64,000 nt of DNA from Fontibacter flavus (GTDB taxonomy: Bacteria; Bacteroidota; Bacteroidia; Cytophagales; Cyclobacteriaceae), in NCBI RefSeq assembly GCF_042432905.1, contig NZ_JBHLWI010000013.1, positions 1 to 64,000 of the forward strand, in the 5' to 3' direction. Below the pieces are notes generated by a model. The model had not been told where the DNA came from and ran no database searches. It saw only the letters and a program-made list of their open reading frames with translations. Both the position numbers and the translations under genes were made by a program. Of this stretch, positions 1 through 8,629 are shown piece after piece; position 1 is the first letter of the stretch; each line of letters starts with the position of its first letter.

Positions 1-87
1 TCGACCAGTATTATACGTGTCAAGGAAAAAATCTAATCAAAAATCCCCAATCATGACTTTAGATTTTCAAAATCAAAAAATTGCAGC

Positions 88-122
88 ATAAAAAAGGCTG
101 CCCTTTTCGGACAGCCCCTTTT
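88..122 (-). terminator. Rho-independent terminator of ahcY
   Basis: A GC-rich hairpin with arms at 96-103 and 109-116 (GGCTGCCC against GGACAGCC, one G-T pair) has a five-base loop. A-rich sequence on the left gives a U-run for leftward transcription, and a T-run on the right makes it potentially bidirectional. It lies about 17 bases past the ahcY stop, so ending ahcY transcription is its likely job. Confidence 0.85.
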
Positions 123-139
123 TTTTCAATTATTAAATC

Positions 140-1459
140 TTAGTATCTGTAATACTCAGGCTTAAATGGACCTTCCACTGTCACGCCAATGTATTGGGCT
201 TGATCAGAAGTCAAAGTATCTAATTCAACTCCCAATTTAGCCAAATGCAAAGCAGCCACTTTTTCATCCAAGTGTTTAGGCAATACATAAACACCAGGCT
301 CATATTGGCTTGTATTAGTCCAAAGCTCCAACTGTGCCAAAGTTTGGTTTGTGAAGGAATTGGACATCACGAAAGATGGATGACCAGTAGCACAACCCAA
401 ATTCACCAATCTACCCTCCGCCAATACAATGATCTGCTTGTCTTCAATGGTATACAGGTCAACCTGAGGTTTGATCACATCCTTTGTATGACCATAACTC
501 TTATTTAACCATGCCATATCAATCTCGTTATCAAAGTGACCGATATTGCAGACAATCGCTTTGTCCTTCATTGCCCTGAAATGCTCTTCGGTAATGATAT
601 CTTTATTTCCGGTAGCAGTGACTACGATATCGGCTTCTTTTACGGCATCTACCATTTTTTTGACTGCAAAACCATCCATAGCGGCCTGAAGTGCACAGAT
701 TGGATCGATTTCGGTGACAATCACCCTGGCACCAGCTCCTCTTAGAGATGCGGCAGACCCCTTGCCCACATCACCATAACCTGCTACCACTGCCACTTTT
801 CCTGCCATCATGACATCAGTAGCTCTTCGGATAGCATCCACTAGAGATTCTTTACAGCCGTATTTGTTATCAAATTTAGATTTGGTAACTGAATCATTCA
901 CATTGATCGCTGGCATCGGCAAAGTACCGTTTTTCATTCTTTCATAAAGCCTGTGCACACCTGTGGTAGTTTCTTCAGAAAGTCCTTTGATACCAGCAAT
1001 CAATTCTGGATAATTATCCAAAACCATATTGGTAAGATCACCTCCGTCATCAAGAATCATATTCAAAGGCTCTTTTTCTTCTCCAAAGAAAAGCGTCTGC
1101 TCAATGCACCAGTCAAATTCTTCTGCTGTCATTCCCTTCCAGGCATATACTGAAATACCTGCTGCTGCAATAGCTGCTGCTGCATGATCCTGAGTAGAGA
1201 AAATATTACAAGAAGACCAGGTCACTTCAGCACCTAAAGCCACTAATGTTTCTATCAAAACAGCTGTTTGTATAGTCATGTGCAGACATCCTGCAATTCT
1301 GGCACCTTTCAAAGGCTGTGACGGACCATATTCTTCCCTCAAAGCCATCAAACCTGGCATTTCAGCTTCAGCCAACGTAATTTCTTTTCTTCCCCACTCA
1401 GCCAGGGAAATATCTTTCACCTTATATTTGATGAATTTGTCAGATTTAATTTCAGACAT
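140..1459 (-). CDS. ahcY: Adenosylhomocysteinase (S-adenosyl-L-homocysteine hydrolase)
   Basis: This cytosolic, NAD-dependent enzyme splits S-adenosylhomocysteine into adenosine and homocysteine and so keeps the activated methyl cycle running. Substrate-binding segments are visible near residues 60-70 (HMTIQTAVLIETL), DDGGD at 137-141 and EETTTG at 162-167. The active-site lysine region is SVTKSKFDN at 190-198, and the NAD-binding loop GYGDVGKG is at 227-234. The protein ends in the family's conserved KPEYYRY tail. The length of 439 residues is usual for bacterial members. It starts at ATG and ends just before a strong terminator. birA lies upstream on the same strand, 79 bases away, but ahcY has its own candidate promoter. 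Nothing in the protein looks abnormal. Confidence 0.97.
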   Translation of the reverse strand: MSEIKSDKFIKYKVKDISLAEWGRKEITLAEAEMPGLMALREEYGPSQPLKGARIAGCLHMTIQTAVLIETLVALGAEVTWSSCNIFSTQDHAAAAIAAAGISVYAWKGMTAEEFDWCIEQTLFFGEEKEPLNMILDDGGDLTNMVLDNYPELIAGIKGLSEETTTGVHRLYERMKNGTLPMPAINVNDSVTKSKFDNKYGCKESLVDAIRRATDVMMAGKVAVVAGYGDVGKGSAASLRGAGARVIVTEIDPICALQAAMDGFAVKKMVDAVKEADIVVTATGNKDIITEEHFRAMKDKAIVCNIGHFDNEIDMAWLNKSYGHTKDVIKPQVDLYTIEDKQIIVLAEGRLVNLGCATGHPSFVMSNSFTNQTLAQLELWTNTSQYEPGVYVLPKHLDEKVAALHLAKLGVELDTLTSDQAQYIGVTVEGPFKPEYYRY

Positions 1460-1499
1460 AAGTTATTTAATTAATGAATTGATTTTCAAAATAGAAGTA

Positions 1500-1507
1500 C
1501 AAATTTA
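1500..1507 (-). promoter_or_regulatory. Candidate -7 promoter element for ahcY
   Basis: Read on the minus strand this is TAAATTTG, an exact match to the Bacteroidota -7 consensus TAnnTTTG. It lies 41 bases upstream of the ahcY ATG, which predicts a leader of roughly 30-35 bases. A TTTG lies 13 bases further upstream, closer than the usual -33 spacing, so only the -7 half is well supported. Confidence 0.35.
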
Positions 1508-1538
1508 GCGCTTTTGCTTACAAAATAAAATTCGGAAC

Positions 1539-2294
1539 TCACAAGTATTTAACCTCCTTGAACCCATAAAGGTTAAGTGATCCATCTCTTTTTTCCAGAA
1601 TTAATTTACCTTCAGGGCTAATACCTTCTATTTTTCCATCAAAAACCTCTCCATCATCATACCTGGCCCATTCCCCGTACCTATATAAATTGGACAGATA
1701 GGATTCCCTAAGCCTTTTTCTATCCCCCTTCTTTAGTGAGACATAATATTTTTCAATTCGGGCAATCAATAATTTAAAAATTTCCCATTTATCCATTTGG
1801 CTTCCTGTAAGGGAAGAAAGTGATGTTGCAAATGGCAATTCTTTGATTTCCTGATTGATGTTTAATCCAATGCCCACTACCGAGAATTCAATTCCCTGAT
1901 GGTTGATGATGTTTTCAATCAAAATCCCTCCAAGTTTTCCTTTCTCAATATGTAAAATATCATTGGGCCATTTAATGACAATACCGGGAACATATTCATC
2001 CAAAATTTCTTTTACAGCTAGTGAAACAACAATATTTAGGTCAAACTGCTCGGTAGCATTTAAAAAATACGGCTGTAAAACTAAGGAAAAAGTCAGATTT
2101 TTACCTGGCTCTGTCCACCATCGATTCCCCCTTTGTCCTCTACCTTTGGTTTGCGATTCTGTTAAGATAATACTGCCCTCCGCCACTTCTTTGGTTCTGA
2201 TCTTTCCTAGTGCCAGATCATTGGTAGAGTGACACTCTGTCAGGAAATGAATATCTTTTCCAAGAAAAACCGTATTGGCAAGGATTTTATACAT
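1539..2294 (-). CDS. birA: Biotin--[acetyl-CoA-carboxylase] ligase (monofunctional BirA)
   Basis: The enzyme makes biotinyl-AMP and transfers biotin to the carrier lysine of acetyl-CoA carboxylase and similar enzymes. It shows the adenylate-binding loop GRGQRGNRWW at about residues 51-60 and the catalytic KWPND at about 108-112, followed by the GGILIE strand. There is no N-terminal winged-helix domain, so it is the group I form, which cannot repress biotin genes through its own DNA-binding domain. I chose the ATG at 2294; a longer frame could begin at a TTG at 2321, but that would add nine residues not needed by the family. The start lies 93 bases from the divergent rsfS start. Confidence 0.93.
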   Translation of the reverse strand: MYKILANTVFLGKDIHFLTECHSTNDLALGKIRTKEVAEGSIILTESQTKGRGQRGNRWWTEPGKNLTFSLVLQPYFLNATEQFDLNIVVSLAVKEILDEYVPGIVIKWPNDILHIEKGKLGGILIENIINHQGIEFSVVGIGLNINQEIKELPFATSLSSLTGSQMDKWEIFKLLIARIEKYYVSLKKGDRKRLRESYLSNLYRYGEWARYDDGEVFDGKIEGISPEGKLILEKRDGSLNLYGFKEVKYL

Positions 2295-2387
2295 TCTTTT
2301 ACTAGTTAATTTGTAAGGCAATAAAGATATTTAAAATCTGAATTGTCTTTAATCAATATAGAGGAAGTAAAATTAGTACATTATAAT

Positions 2388-2738
2388 ATGACAGCAGAAG
2401 AGCTGAGTAAAGTAATTATCAAAGGAATGGAAGAAAAAAAGGCTTCCGATATAATTTTGATGGATTTAAGGGGTGTAAAAAATGCATTTACGGATTTTTT
2501 CGTCATCTGTTCTGGTAATTCAGACACCCAATTAGAGGCAATTTCTGAATCTGTGGAGGAGGAAGTGATCAAAGCCAACCAAGGCCGGCCTTATAGGAGT
2601 GAAGGAAAAAACAACAACCAATGGATTCTCATGGACTATGTAGATGTCGTTGCCCATATCTTCCTTAAGGACAGAAGAACCTTTTATGGTTTAGAAGAGC
2701 TCTGGGGAGATGCCAAAATTACCCGAATCCAATCTTGA
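2388..2738 (+). CDS. rsfS: Ribosomal silencing factor RsfS
   Basis: RsfS binds ribosomal protein uL14 on the large subunit and blocks subunit joining when nutrients are short. The small alpha/beta fold is recognisable from DIILMDLRGVKNAFTDFFVI near the N-terminus, the GNSDTQLEAI segment, and the conserved WILMDYVDVVAHIF and YGLEELWGD near the C-terminus. The chosen ATG gives 116 residues, typical for the family; the open frame extends upstream to a TTG at 2343. ftsH follows on the same strand after 63 bases, the usual neighbour in Bacteroidota, so the two are probably co-transcribed. Confidence 0.93.
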   Translation: MTAEELSKVIIKGMEEKKASDIILMDLRGVKNAFTDFFVICSGNSDTQLEAISESVEEEVIKANQGRPYRSEGKNNNQWILMDYVDVVAHIFLKDRRTFYGLEELWGDAKITRIQS

Positions 2739-2801
2739 AACTTTGAACTTTCAGGATCAAAAATCGTTTTACATGTGAGTTTATGATATATAGAAATAGG
2801 A

Positions 2802-4865
2802 ATGAGCGAAAATAACAAAAATAAAAAATTCATCCCCAAGACGCCTCAAAAACCTAATTTTCAACTTTGGTTGATTTTAACGGCAGTGATCGTTTTGGTG
2901 GGTATTACCTGGTTCAACCAGCGCAATACAGTAATCGACATCACTTTAAAGAAATTTGAGGACATGTACTTGGCCAATGATGTGGCTAAGGTAGTGGTGG
3001 TTTATAATCAAAATCTCGTTGAGGTTAGCTTAAAACCCGAATCTCTCGAAAATTCTAAATACAAAGATGAATTGGAGGCAAACAGTCCTTTCTTTACTCC
3101 AAGTGGTCCCCACTATCAGGTAAAGATTGCTTCTGTAGACAAGTTTATAGAGGATTTCCAAAAACTTGAAAATGCCAAACCTGACAGGGATAGGATTGGA
3201 TATACTGCAAAAACTCAGGAATCTTGGACCAATTGGTTCTCAAGTTTCGGTTTTCTGATCCTCTTGTTCTTATTCTTCTGGATTATGATGAGAAGAATGG
3301 CAGGACCTAGTGGTCCAGGGGGCCAGATTTTCAATGTCGGAAAATCAAGGGCACAGCTGTTTGATGCAGAAAACAAAGTCAAAATCACTTTTGATAATGT
3401 AGCAGGTTTGGATGAGGCCAAGGAAGAAATTCAGGAAATTGTTGAATTCCTGAAAAACCCAGGAAAATTTACCAAGCTTGGTGGTAAAATCCCAAAAGGA
3501 GCTCTTCTAGTTGGCCCTCCAGGTACAGGTAAAACCTTATTGGCTAAAGCAGTGGCAGGCGAAGCTGGTGTTCCATTCTTTACCTTATCCGGTTCAGATT
3601 TCGTAGAAATGTTTGTCGGTGTAGGTGCGGCAAGGGTACGCGACCTCTTCAAACAAGCAAAAGAAAAAGCGCCTTGTATCATTTTCATTGACGAAATTGA
3701 TGCCATTGGTAGATCCAGAGGTAAAGGCCAAATGCCAGGATCTAACGATGAAAGAGAGAACACACTTAACTCCCTATTGGTGGAAATGGATGGTTTCGGT
3801 ACAGATTCAGGAGTTATTGTTCTGGCAGCAACCAACAGACCTGATGTATTGGACTCCGCACTATTAAGACCGGGACGTTTCGACAGGCAGATCAGTATTG
3901 ACAAGCCGGACATTGTGGGAAGAGAAGCAATCTTCAAAGTGCACCTTCAACCCATCAAAATCAGTAATGATGTTGATGCTAAAAAATTAGCGGCCCAAAC
4001 ACCAGGTTTCGCGGGTGCTGAAATCGCAAACGTATGTAATGAAGCAGCTTTGATTGCTGCAAGAAGAAATAAAACCGCTGTAGATATGCAGGATTTCCAA
4101 GACGCTGTAGACAGGGTCATAGGTGGCTTGGAGAAGAAAAATAAAATTATTTCTCCTGAGGAAAAACAGATTGTAGCCTACCATGAAGCTGGACATGCAG
4201 TGGCTGGCTGGTTCTTGGAACATGCTGACCCATTGGTGAAAGTAAGTATTGTACCTAGAGGTGTAGCCGCATTGGGATATGCCCAATATCTTCCAAAAGA
4301 ACAGTTCCTCTATCAGACTGAACAGCTCATTGATGAGATGTGTATGACCTTAGGTGGAAGAGCTGCAGAAGAAATTGTCTTTGGAAAAATATCAACCGGT
4401 GCATTGAGCGACCTGGAAAGAGTGACCAAAGTGGCCTATTCCATGGTTTCTGTATACGGCATGAATGATAAGATTGGTAATGTATCCTTCTATGACAGTA
4501 AAGGAAGTGAATACAAAATGACCAAACCTTATTCTGAAACTACGGCAGAAACCATTGATGAAGAGGTCAGAAAACTGATCAGCGAGGCATATCAAAGAAC
4601 AAAAGATTTGCTTCAAACCAAGAGAGGTGAACTCGAAACCTTAGCCAAAGAATTGCTTGAAAAAGAAATCCTTTTCCAAACAGATCTTGAAAGGTTAATT
4701 GGAAAAAGACCATTTGCCAAGGAAACTACCTATGAAGCTTTCACCAGAAAAGTGGATGAAAAAGAATTGGCAGTATCCGAGGCCAAGAAAAAGAAAGAAG
4801 CAGAAGCGAAAGCTGTGGAAAATCCTTCTGAAGAAGAAACTCAAGTTGAAGAAAATAAGGGATAA
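2802..4865 (+). CDS. ftsH: ATP-dependent zinc metalloprotease FtsH
   Basis: FtsH is a membrane-bound hexameric AAA+ protease that extracts and degrades misfolded membrane proteins and short-lived regulators. Two membrane segments are visible at about residues 22-38 and 147-164, with a periplasmic loop between them. The AAA module has Walker A GPPGTGKT at about 238-245, Walker B IIFIDEID and the second region of homology with its arginine fingers. The zinc site HEAGH is near 461-465, with a further aspartate in the ALSDLERVT segment near 537. The C-terminus is a charged, glutamate/lysine-rich tail of about 50 residues. The length of 687 is normal for Bacteroidota. It is last in the rsfS-ftsH unit and is followed by a strong terminator. 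Confidence 0.98.
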   Translation: MSENNKNKKFIPKTPQKPNFQLWLILTAVIVLVGITWFNQRNTVIDITLKKFEDMYLANDVAKVVVVYNQNLVEVSLKPESLENSKYKDELEANSPFFTPSGPHYQVKIASVDKFIEDFQKLENAKPDRDRIGYTAKTQESWTNWFSSFGFLILLFLFFWIMMRRMAGPSGPGGQIFNVGKSRAQLFDAENKVKITFDNVAGLDEAKEEIQEIVEFLKNPGKFTKLGGKIPKGALLVGPPGTGKTLLAKAVAGEAGVPFFTLSGSDFVEMFVGVGAARVRDLFKQAKEKAPCIIFIDEIDAIGRSRGKGQMPGSNDERENTLNSLLVEMDGFGTDSGVIVLAATNRPDVLDSALLRPGRFDRQISIDKPDIVGREAIFKVHLQPIKISNDVDAKKLAAQTPGFAGAEIANVCNEAALIAARRNKTAVDMQDFQDAVDRVIGGLEKKNKIISPEEKQIVAYHEAGHAVAGWFLEHADPLVKVSIVPRGVAALGYAQYLPKEQFLYQTEQLIDEMCMTLGGRAAEEIVFGKISTGALSDLERVTKVAYSMVSVYGMNDKIGNVSFYDSKGSEYKMTKPYSETTAETIDEEVRKLISEAYQRTKDLLQTKRGELETLAKELLEKEILFQTDLERLIGKRPFAKETTYEAFTRKVDEKELAVSEAKKKKEAEAKAVENPSEEETQVEENKG

Positions 4866-4890
4866 ATCATCCCTAACCATAAGTTGTAAA

Positions 4891-4918
4891 AGCCTCCCCT
4901 GTCTGGGAGGCTTTTTTT
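4891..4918 (+). terminator. Rho-independent terminator of ftsH
   Basis: AGCCTCCC at 4891-4898 pairs perfectly with GGGAGGCT at 4905-4912 around a six-base loop and is followed by a run of seven Ts. It begins 26 bases after the ftsH stop codon. Confidence 0.92.
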
Positions 4919-4966
4919 ATGCATTTGATATGGATTGATTATCTTTGAAAGATTTACTTGTACTCC

Positions 4967-5728
4967 ATGAATATTACACTTAGAGAAAAGAAAGTTTTTT
5001 TTGCATCAGATTTCCACTTGGGCGCACCTGATGACCAAAGCAGTAAGCAAAGAGAAAAAAAAATCATCAGATGGCTTAATGAAATAGAAAATGAAGCTGA
5101 GGCGATCTTTCTGGTAGGTGATATTTTTGATTTTTGGTTTGAATATGAAAAAGTTGTCCCAAAAGGCTTTATACGCTTTTTGGGTAAAATCGCAGACCTG
5201 CGTGAGAAGGGCATTCCCATTTTCTTTTTTACCGGCAACCATGACCTGTGGATGAATGATTACTTTACCCAAGAATTGGGCATCCCTGTATTTCACCATC
5301 CTATTGAAGTGGTGATTGCCAATAAAAAATTCCTGGTAGGACATGGTGACGGACTTGGACCTGGAGATGAGCATTACAAATTCTTAAAGAAGATTTTTAC
5401 CAATCCATTCTGTCAATGGCTTTTCAAATGGCTTCACCCTGATTTAGGAGTACGACTTGCCCATAAATGGTCCAAAAACAGCCGTATCACCAATCTTCAA
5501 AAGAATGAAAATGAATTCAAAGGAGATGATGAATGGCTTTGGGCCTATTGTAAGCAAGTGGAAAAAAACAGACATTTCGATTATTACATATTTGGCCATA
5601 GACATTTGCCACTTGATTTGCCAGTAGGGCATACTGCAAGGTATTTCAATCTTGGGGAATGGGTCAATCAATATACTTATGGTGTATTTGACGGGAATAC
5701 ATTCGAAATCAAAACCTTGGAACCATGA
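4967..5728 (+). CDS. lpxH: UDP-2,3-diacylglucosamine diphosphatase LpxH
   Basis: LpxH hydrolyses UDP-2,3-diacylglucosamine to lipid X and UMP at the inner face of the cytoplasmic membrane, the fourth step of lipid A synthesis. All calcineurin-type metallophosphoesterase motifs are present: SDFHLG near residue 15, GDIFDFW, GNHDLW, VGHGDGLG and the C-terminal GHRHLP. The WLHPDLG segment lies in the lid region. I chose the ATG at 4967 over an in-frame TTG at 4958. The stop overlaps the next gene by four bases. The other lipid A genes of the window lie 27 kb away. A second, more distant relative at 10642 lacks this degree of match. Confidence 0.9.
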   Translation: MNITLREKKVFFASDFHLGAPDDQSSKQREKKIIRWLNEIENEAEAIFLVGDIFDFWFEYEKVVPKGFIRFLGKIADLREKGIPIFFFTGNHDLWMNDYFTQELGIPVFHHPIEVVIANKKFLVGHGDGLGPGDEHYKFLKKIFTNPFCQWLFKWLHPDLGVRLAHKWSKNSRITNLQKNENEFKGDDEWLWAYCKQVEKNRHFDYYIFGHRHLPLDLPVGHTARYFNLGEWVNQYTYGVFDGNTFEIKTLEP

Positions 5729-6540
5729 AAAAATCAATGTTTGTCTTCCTTTTCCTTTTTTCTTTTTTCAAGGCAATGGGTCAGGAAATCGTATGGAACC
5801 TGGAGACAGTCATTGAATTTCCCAGACTTGGATTACTATCTTTGGACAATCAGGGCTTTCTATTCATCTCTGATCTTGAAGGCAACCTCTATCAATACAA
5901 TAAAAATGGTAATCAGGTTAATAATTTTTCTCCCCAGCGCCAGGCAGCACTGACGCAACTTGAAGCTTCTTGGACAGTTAATATTTTTACATTTTCAACA
6001 GATCTTCAGGAATACAGAATATTGGACAGGTTTGTCAATCCAGTATCAGAAAACAGAATCCCAACGGATTTAATCAACCTTGCTAAAGTTGCCACTTTGG
6101 GCAATAATAATATCATGTGGATTTTTGACGAAGCTGATCTCTCTCTCAAACAGTTTGATTACCGAAGAAACAGGATCCTTCAGCATCAGCCGCTAAACTT
6201 GATTCTAGACAGGTCTTCGTTAGAGGTAATTGATATCCGGGAATATCAAAACTTGGTTTTTTTAAATATTGAGAGTGAAGGGGTATATATTTTGGACAAT
6301 CAGGGAAATCTCATAAGAAAAATTGATATTGTTTACCCTCAAAAACTATCTTTTTGGAAAGAAAACATCCTTTTTCTTGATGATGGAAAAATAGCTGTCT
6401 TGGATTTCAAATCTGGAAAACTAAACAAGTATTTGCTTCCAGAGGAAATCAATCCAAAAGCGGTGATGATCAATCAGGAAAATATTTTCCTTTACAATGA
6501 GAATCAGGTTTGGATTTTCAGGAGATCAAATCAGTTTTAA
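5725..6540 (+). CDS. Exported propeller-like protein of unknown function
   Basis: The start has a clear signal peptide (MKKSMFVFLFLFSFFKAMGQ, cleaved after the alanine or glycine region). The remaining 250 residues contain repeated short units of the type 'LFISDLEGNLYQYNKNG', 'VYILDNQGNLIRKI' and 'ILFLDDGKIAVLDFKSGKL'. Such units suggest a beta-propeller (NHL or PQQ-like). No catalytic motif is visible. The ATG overlaps the lpxH stop by four bases (ATGA), so the gene is translationally coupled to lpxH. Genes of this kind follow lpxH in relatives as far as I recall, but their role is not known to me. A periplasmic or outer-membrane location is inferred from the signal peptide. Confidence 0.75.
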   Translation: MKKSMFVFLFLFSFFKAMGQEIVWNLETVIEFPRLGLLSLDNQGFLFISDLEGNLYQYNKNGNQVNNFSPQRQAALTQLEASWTVNIFTFSTDLQEYRILDRFVNPVSENRIPTDLINLAKVATLGNNNIMWIFDEADLSLKQFDYRRNRILQHQPLNLILDRSSLEVIDIREYQNLVFLNIESEGVYILDNQGNLIRKIDIVYPQKLSFWKENILFLDDGKIAVLDFKSGKLNKYLLPEEINPKAVMINQENIFLYNENQVWIFRRSNQF

Positions 6541-6545
6541 CTTAA

Positions 6546-6582
6546 AAAAACAGACCCGATCACACATTCATGAGATCGGGTC
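6546..6582 (-). terminator. Terminator of the FKBP gene
   Basis: GACCCGATC at 6553-6561 pairs with GATCGGGTC at 6574-6582. Leftward transcripts meet a U-run directly after the stem, because the plus strand has seven As at 6544-6550. It stands between two convergent genes and mainly suits the minus-strand FKBP gene. Confidence 0.82.
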
Positions 6583-6606
6583 CTCAGGTTATAAATTGTG
6601 ACTTAA

Positions 6607-7035
6607 TTAAGCAATTTCTACTAGCGTGATATCAAAAATCAAATCTTGTCCAGCCAATGGGTGATTTGCATCCAAAACGATTTTCTCTGCATCTACATGC
6701 GTTACTTTTACTGGAACTGGCTGTCCTGCTTGATTTTGCAATGACAACTCCATTCCAATCTCAGGCTTGATATGAGGAGGGACTTGATCAATTGGAATAT
6801 CCAACATCATATCTTCTCTTTTCTCACCATAAGCTTCTGCGCTTGGAATAGTGACACTTTTCTCTTCACCAATGGCCATGCCGTGAACAGCTGCGTCAAA
6901 ACCTTTGATCATATTGCCATCACCAAGTGTGAATTGAAGAGGTTCTCTGTTAGCCGAGCTATCAAATACAGTTCCATCCTCAAGTCTACCGGTGTAATGA
7001 ACTTTCACTGAATTTCCTTTACTTGCTACTGACAT
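6607..7035 (-). CDS. FKBP-type peptidyl-prolyl isomerase, SlyD-like
   Basis: This small protein accelerates cis-trans isomerisation at proline and probably acts as a folding helper. The FKBP core is visible in KVHYTGRLEDGTVFDSS near residues 11-27, the FTLGDGNMIKGFDAAVHGM segment, and PSAEAYGEKRED. An inserted flap domain after that point (about residues 75-120) and the NHPLAGQDLIFDI ending identify the SlyD branch. The histidine- and cysteine-rich nickel-binding tail of E. coli SlyD is absent. No signal peptide is seen, so it is cytosolic. It is a single gene with its own candidate promoter and terminator. Confidence 0.92.
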   Translation of the reverse strand: MSVASKGNSVKVHYTGRLEDGTVFDSSANREPLQFTLGDGNMIKGFDAAVHGMAIGEEKSVTIPSAEAYGEKREDMMLDIPIDQVPPHIKPEIGMELSLQNQAGQPVPVKVTHVDAEKIVLDANHPLAGQDLIFDITLVEIA

Positions 7036-7061
7036 ATTGTATGTTTATTTTGTTAAAGTCA

Positions 7062-7069
7062 CAAAGTTA
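7062..7069 (-). promoter_or_regulatory. Candidate -7 promoter element for the FKBP gene
   Basis: The minus strand reads TAACTTTG, a full match to TAnnTTTG, 27 bases before the FKBP ATG. This predicts a leader of about 20 bases. No -33 TTTG was found at the expected spacing. Confidence 0.35.
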
Positions 7070-7095
7070 ACACTTTTATTCCCCCTATAAAAGTA

Positions 7096-7154
7096 TGTCC
7101 GTTTTCGACACGGACACTGTTCATTTTTGAGATAAAATCGTACGTTTTTGAACA
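7096..7154. promoter_or_regulatory. Two inverted repeats, possible enhancer site of the sigma-54 regulator
   Basis: TGTCCG at 7096-7101 and CGGACA at 7111-7116 form a perfect inverted repeat with a nine-base spacer. A second pair, TGTTCA at 7119-7124 and TGAACA at 7149-7154, follows at once. They lie 93-151 bases upstream of the NtrC-type regulator gene, the distance typical of enhancer sites for such activators. Binding by the neighbouring regulator is inferred, not shown. Confidence 0.4.
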
Positions 7155-7246
7155 TATTTTTCCTTATATTGAGTGGAAATAGGCCTTAAAGGCTACTTTG
7201 AGGAAATGGCATCATTTTGTCATATACTTTCAAAAATGGAATGATC

Positions 7247-8629
7247 ATGGAAAACCAACAATTAGGAAAGATACTCATCATAGACGATAATGAAGATTTA
7301 TTGTTTGCTGCAAAAATGCTGTTGAAAAAATATGCAAAGGAAGTAACGATAGAAAAAGACCCAAGAAGGATCCCTTTTTTGGTAAACAACAACAGCTATG
7401 ATGTCATTCTACTGGACATGAACTTTACAGAAGACACCACTTCCGGCAAAGAGGGGTTCCATTGGTTAAAACAGATTAAAGAAATCGATCCAAAAGCTGT
7501 GGTCATTTTAATTACCGCATTCGGAGATGTGGAAATGGCTGTTCAAGCATTGAAAGAAGGGGCAACAGACTTTATCCTGAAGCCATGGCAAAATGAAAAA
7601 TTATTGGCCACGCTTACTTCTGCTAGTCGTCTAAAAGAAAGTTACGATGAAGTAGACAAGCTTTCCAAAAAGCAAAAACAGCTTCAAACGGATGCTAAAA
7701 AGCCTTATACAGATATCATAGGCAGCAGTGCTTCTATGAAAAATATATTTTCGATCATTGACAAAGTCGCGCAAACAGATGCCAATATCCTGATCTTAGG
7801 TGAAAACGGTACGGGCAAGGAACTCATTGCCAGAGCTATACATGACCGATCGCACAGGAAAGATGAGATTTTTGTAGGAGTCGATATGGGCGCGATTACC
7901 GAGACACTTTTTGAGAGTGAATTATTTGGGCATAAAAGAGGAGCTTTTACCGATGCGAAAGAAGACAGAGCAGGTAGATTTGAAATCGCTGATAAAGGCA
8001 CTCTTTTCCTCGATGAAATCGGGAATTTAAGCATGCCTCTGCAATCCAAATTATTGACAGTACTACAAAAAAGAGAAGTCACAAGAATTGGCACCAACAA
8101 AGCCATACCTGTAGATATACGCTTAATCTGCGCAACCAATATGCATGTCCATGATATGGTCATGGACAATACTTTCAGACAAGATTTGCTTTATAGGATC
8201 AATACAGTGGAAATTTTCCTTCCTCCTCTCAGAGAAAGACAAGATGATATCCCTCTTTTGGCAGAACATTTTCTGAAAATCTATGCCCAAAAATACAGAA
8301 AGACATTTCATGGGTTCACGCCTTCCGCTATGCAATTGCTTCAAAGGTACAATTGGCCGGGCAACATTCGTGAACTGCAGCATGCCATAGAGCGTGCCAT
8401 TATCATGGCTGACGGTAACGAACTGGACAGCAGAGATTTCTTTTTCCTTTCTGCCAAACCCATGAATGAGAAAATTGCCACTCCGGCAACTTTTAACCTG
8501 GATGAGGTGGAAAAAACCACCATTCAACGGGTAATAGATAAGAATGGAGGAAATATTTCCAAAGCAGCTAAAGAACTTGGTTTGACCAGGGCTTCTTTGT
8601 ACAGAAGATTAGAAAAGTATGGATTATAA
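7247..8629 (+). CDS. Sigma-54-dependent response regulator (NtrC family)
   Basis: When phosphorylated, this protein should assemble into a ring that remodels sigma-54 RNA polymerase. Domains in order are a receiver (about residues 6-130, with phospho-acceptor aspartate in DVILLDMNF), an AAA+ domain (about 147-375, Walker A GENGTGKE, Walker B TLFLDEIG) and a Fis-type helix-turn-helix at the end (GGNISKAAKELGLTRASLY). The sigma-54 contact loop reads GAFTDA instead of GAFTGA. The ATG at 7247 was chosen; an ATG at 7241 and a TTG at 7217 are also in frame. The 3' end overlaps the kinase gene by 11 bases, so the pair forms a two-component operon. The signal sensed is unknown. Confidence 0.93.
   Translation: MENQQLGKILIIDDNEDLLFAAKMLLKKYAKEVTIEKDPRRIPFLVNNNSYDVILLDMNFTEDTTSGKEGFHWLKQIKEIDPKAVVILITAFGDVEMAVQALKEGATDFILKPWQNEKLLATLTSASRLKESYDEVDKLSKKQKQLQTDAKKPYTDIIGSSASMKNIFSIIDKVAQTDANILILGENGTGKELIARAIHDRSHRKDEIFVGVDMGAITETLFESELFGHKRGAFTDAKEDRAGRFEIADKGTLFLDEIGNLSMPLQSKLLTVLQKREVTRIGTNKAIPVDIRLICATNMHVHDMVMDNTFRQDLLYRINTVEIFLPPLRERQDDIPLLAEHFLKIYAQKYRKTFHGFTPSAMQLLQRYNWPGNIRELQHAIERAIIMADGNELDSRDFFFLSAKPMNEKIATPATFNLDEVEKTTIQRVIDKNGGNISKAAKELGLTRASLYRRLEKYGL

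Noticed and set aside
1..36. Open frame at the left edge ending with STSIIRVKEKI and a stop on the plus strand
   Set aside because: It could be the end of an upstream gene, but all three plus-strand frames are open over this short stretch and nothing identifies the right one.
3431..3937. 168-codon minus-strand frame inside ftsH
   Set aside because: It is the antisense of a highly conserved gene and its sequence is low in complexity with no recognisable motif.
7207..7221. Possible sigma-54 promoter (TGGCAT followed by TGTC)
   Set aside because: The -24 half fits, but the -12 half lacks the GC at the correct spacing, so I mention it only as weak context.
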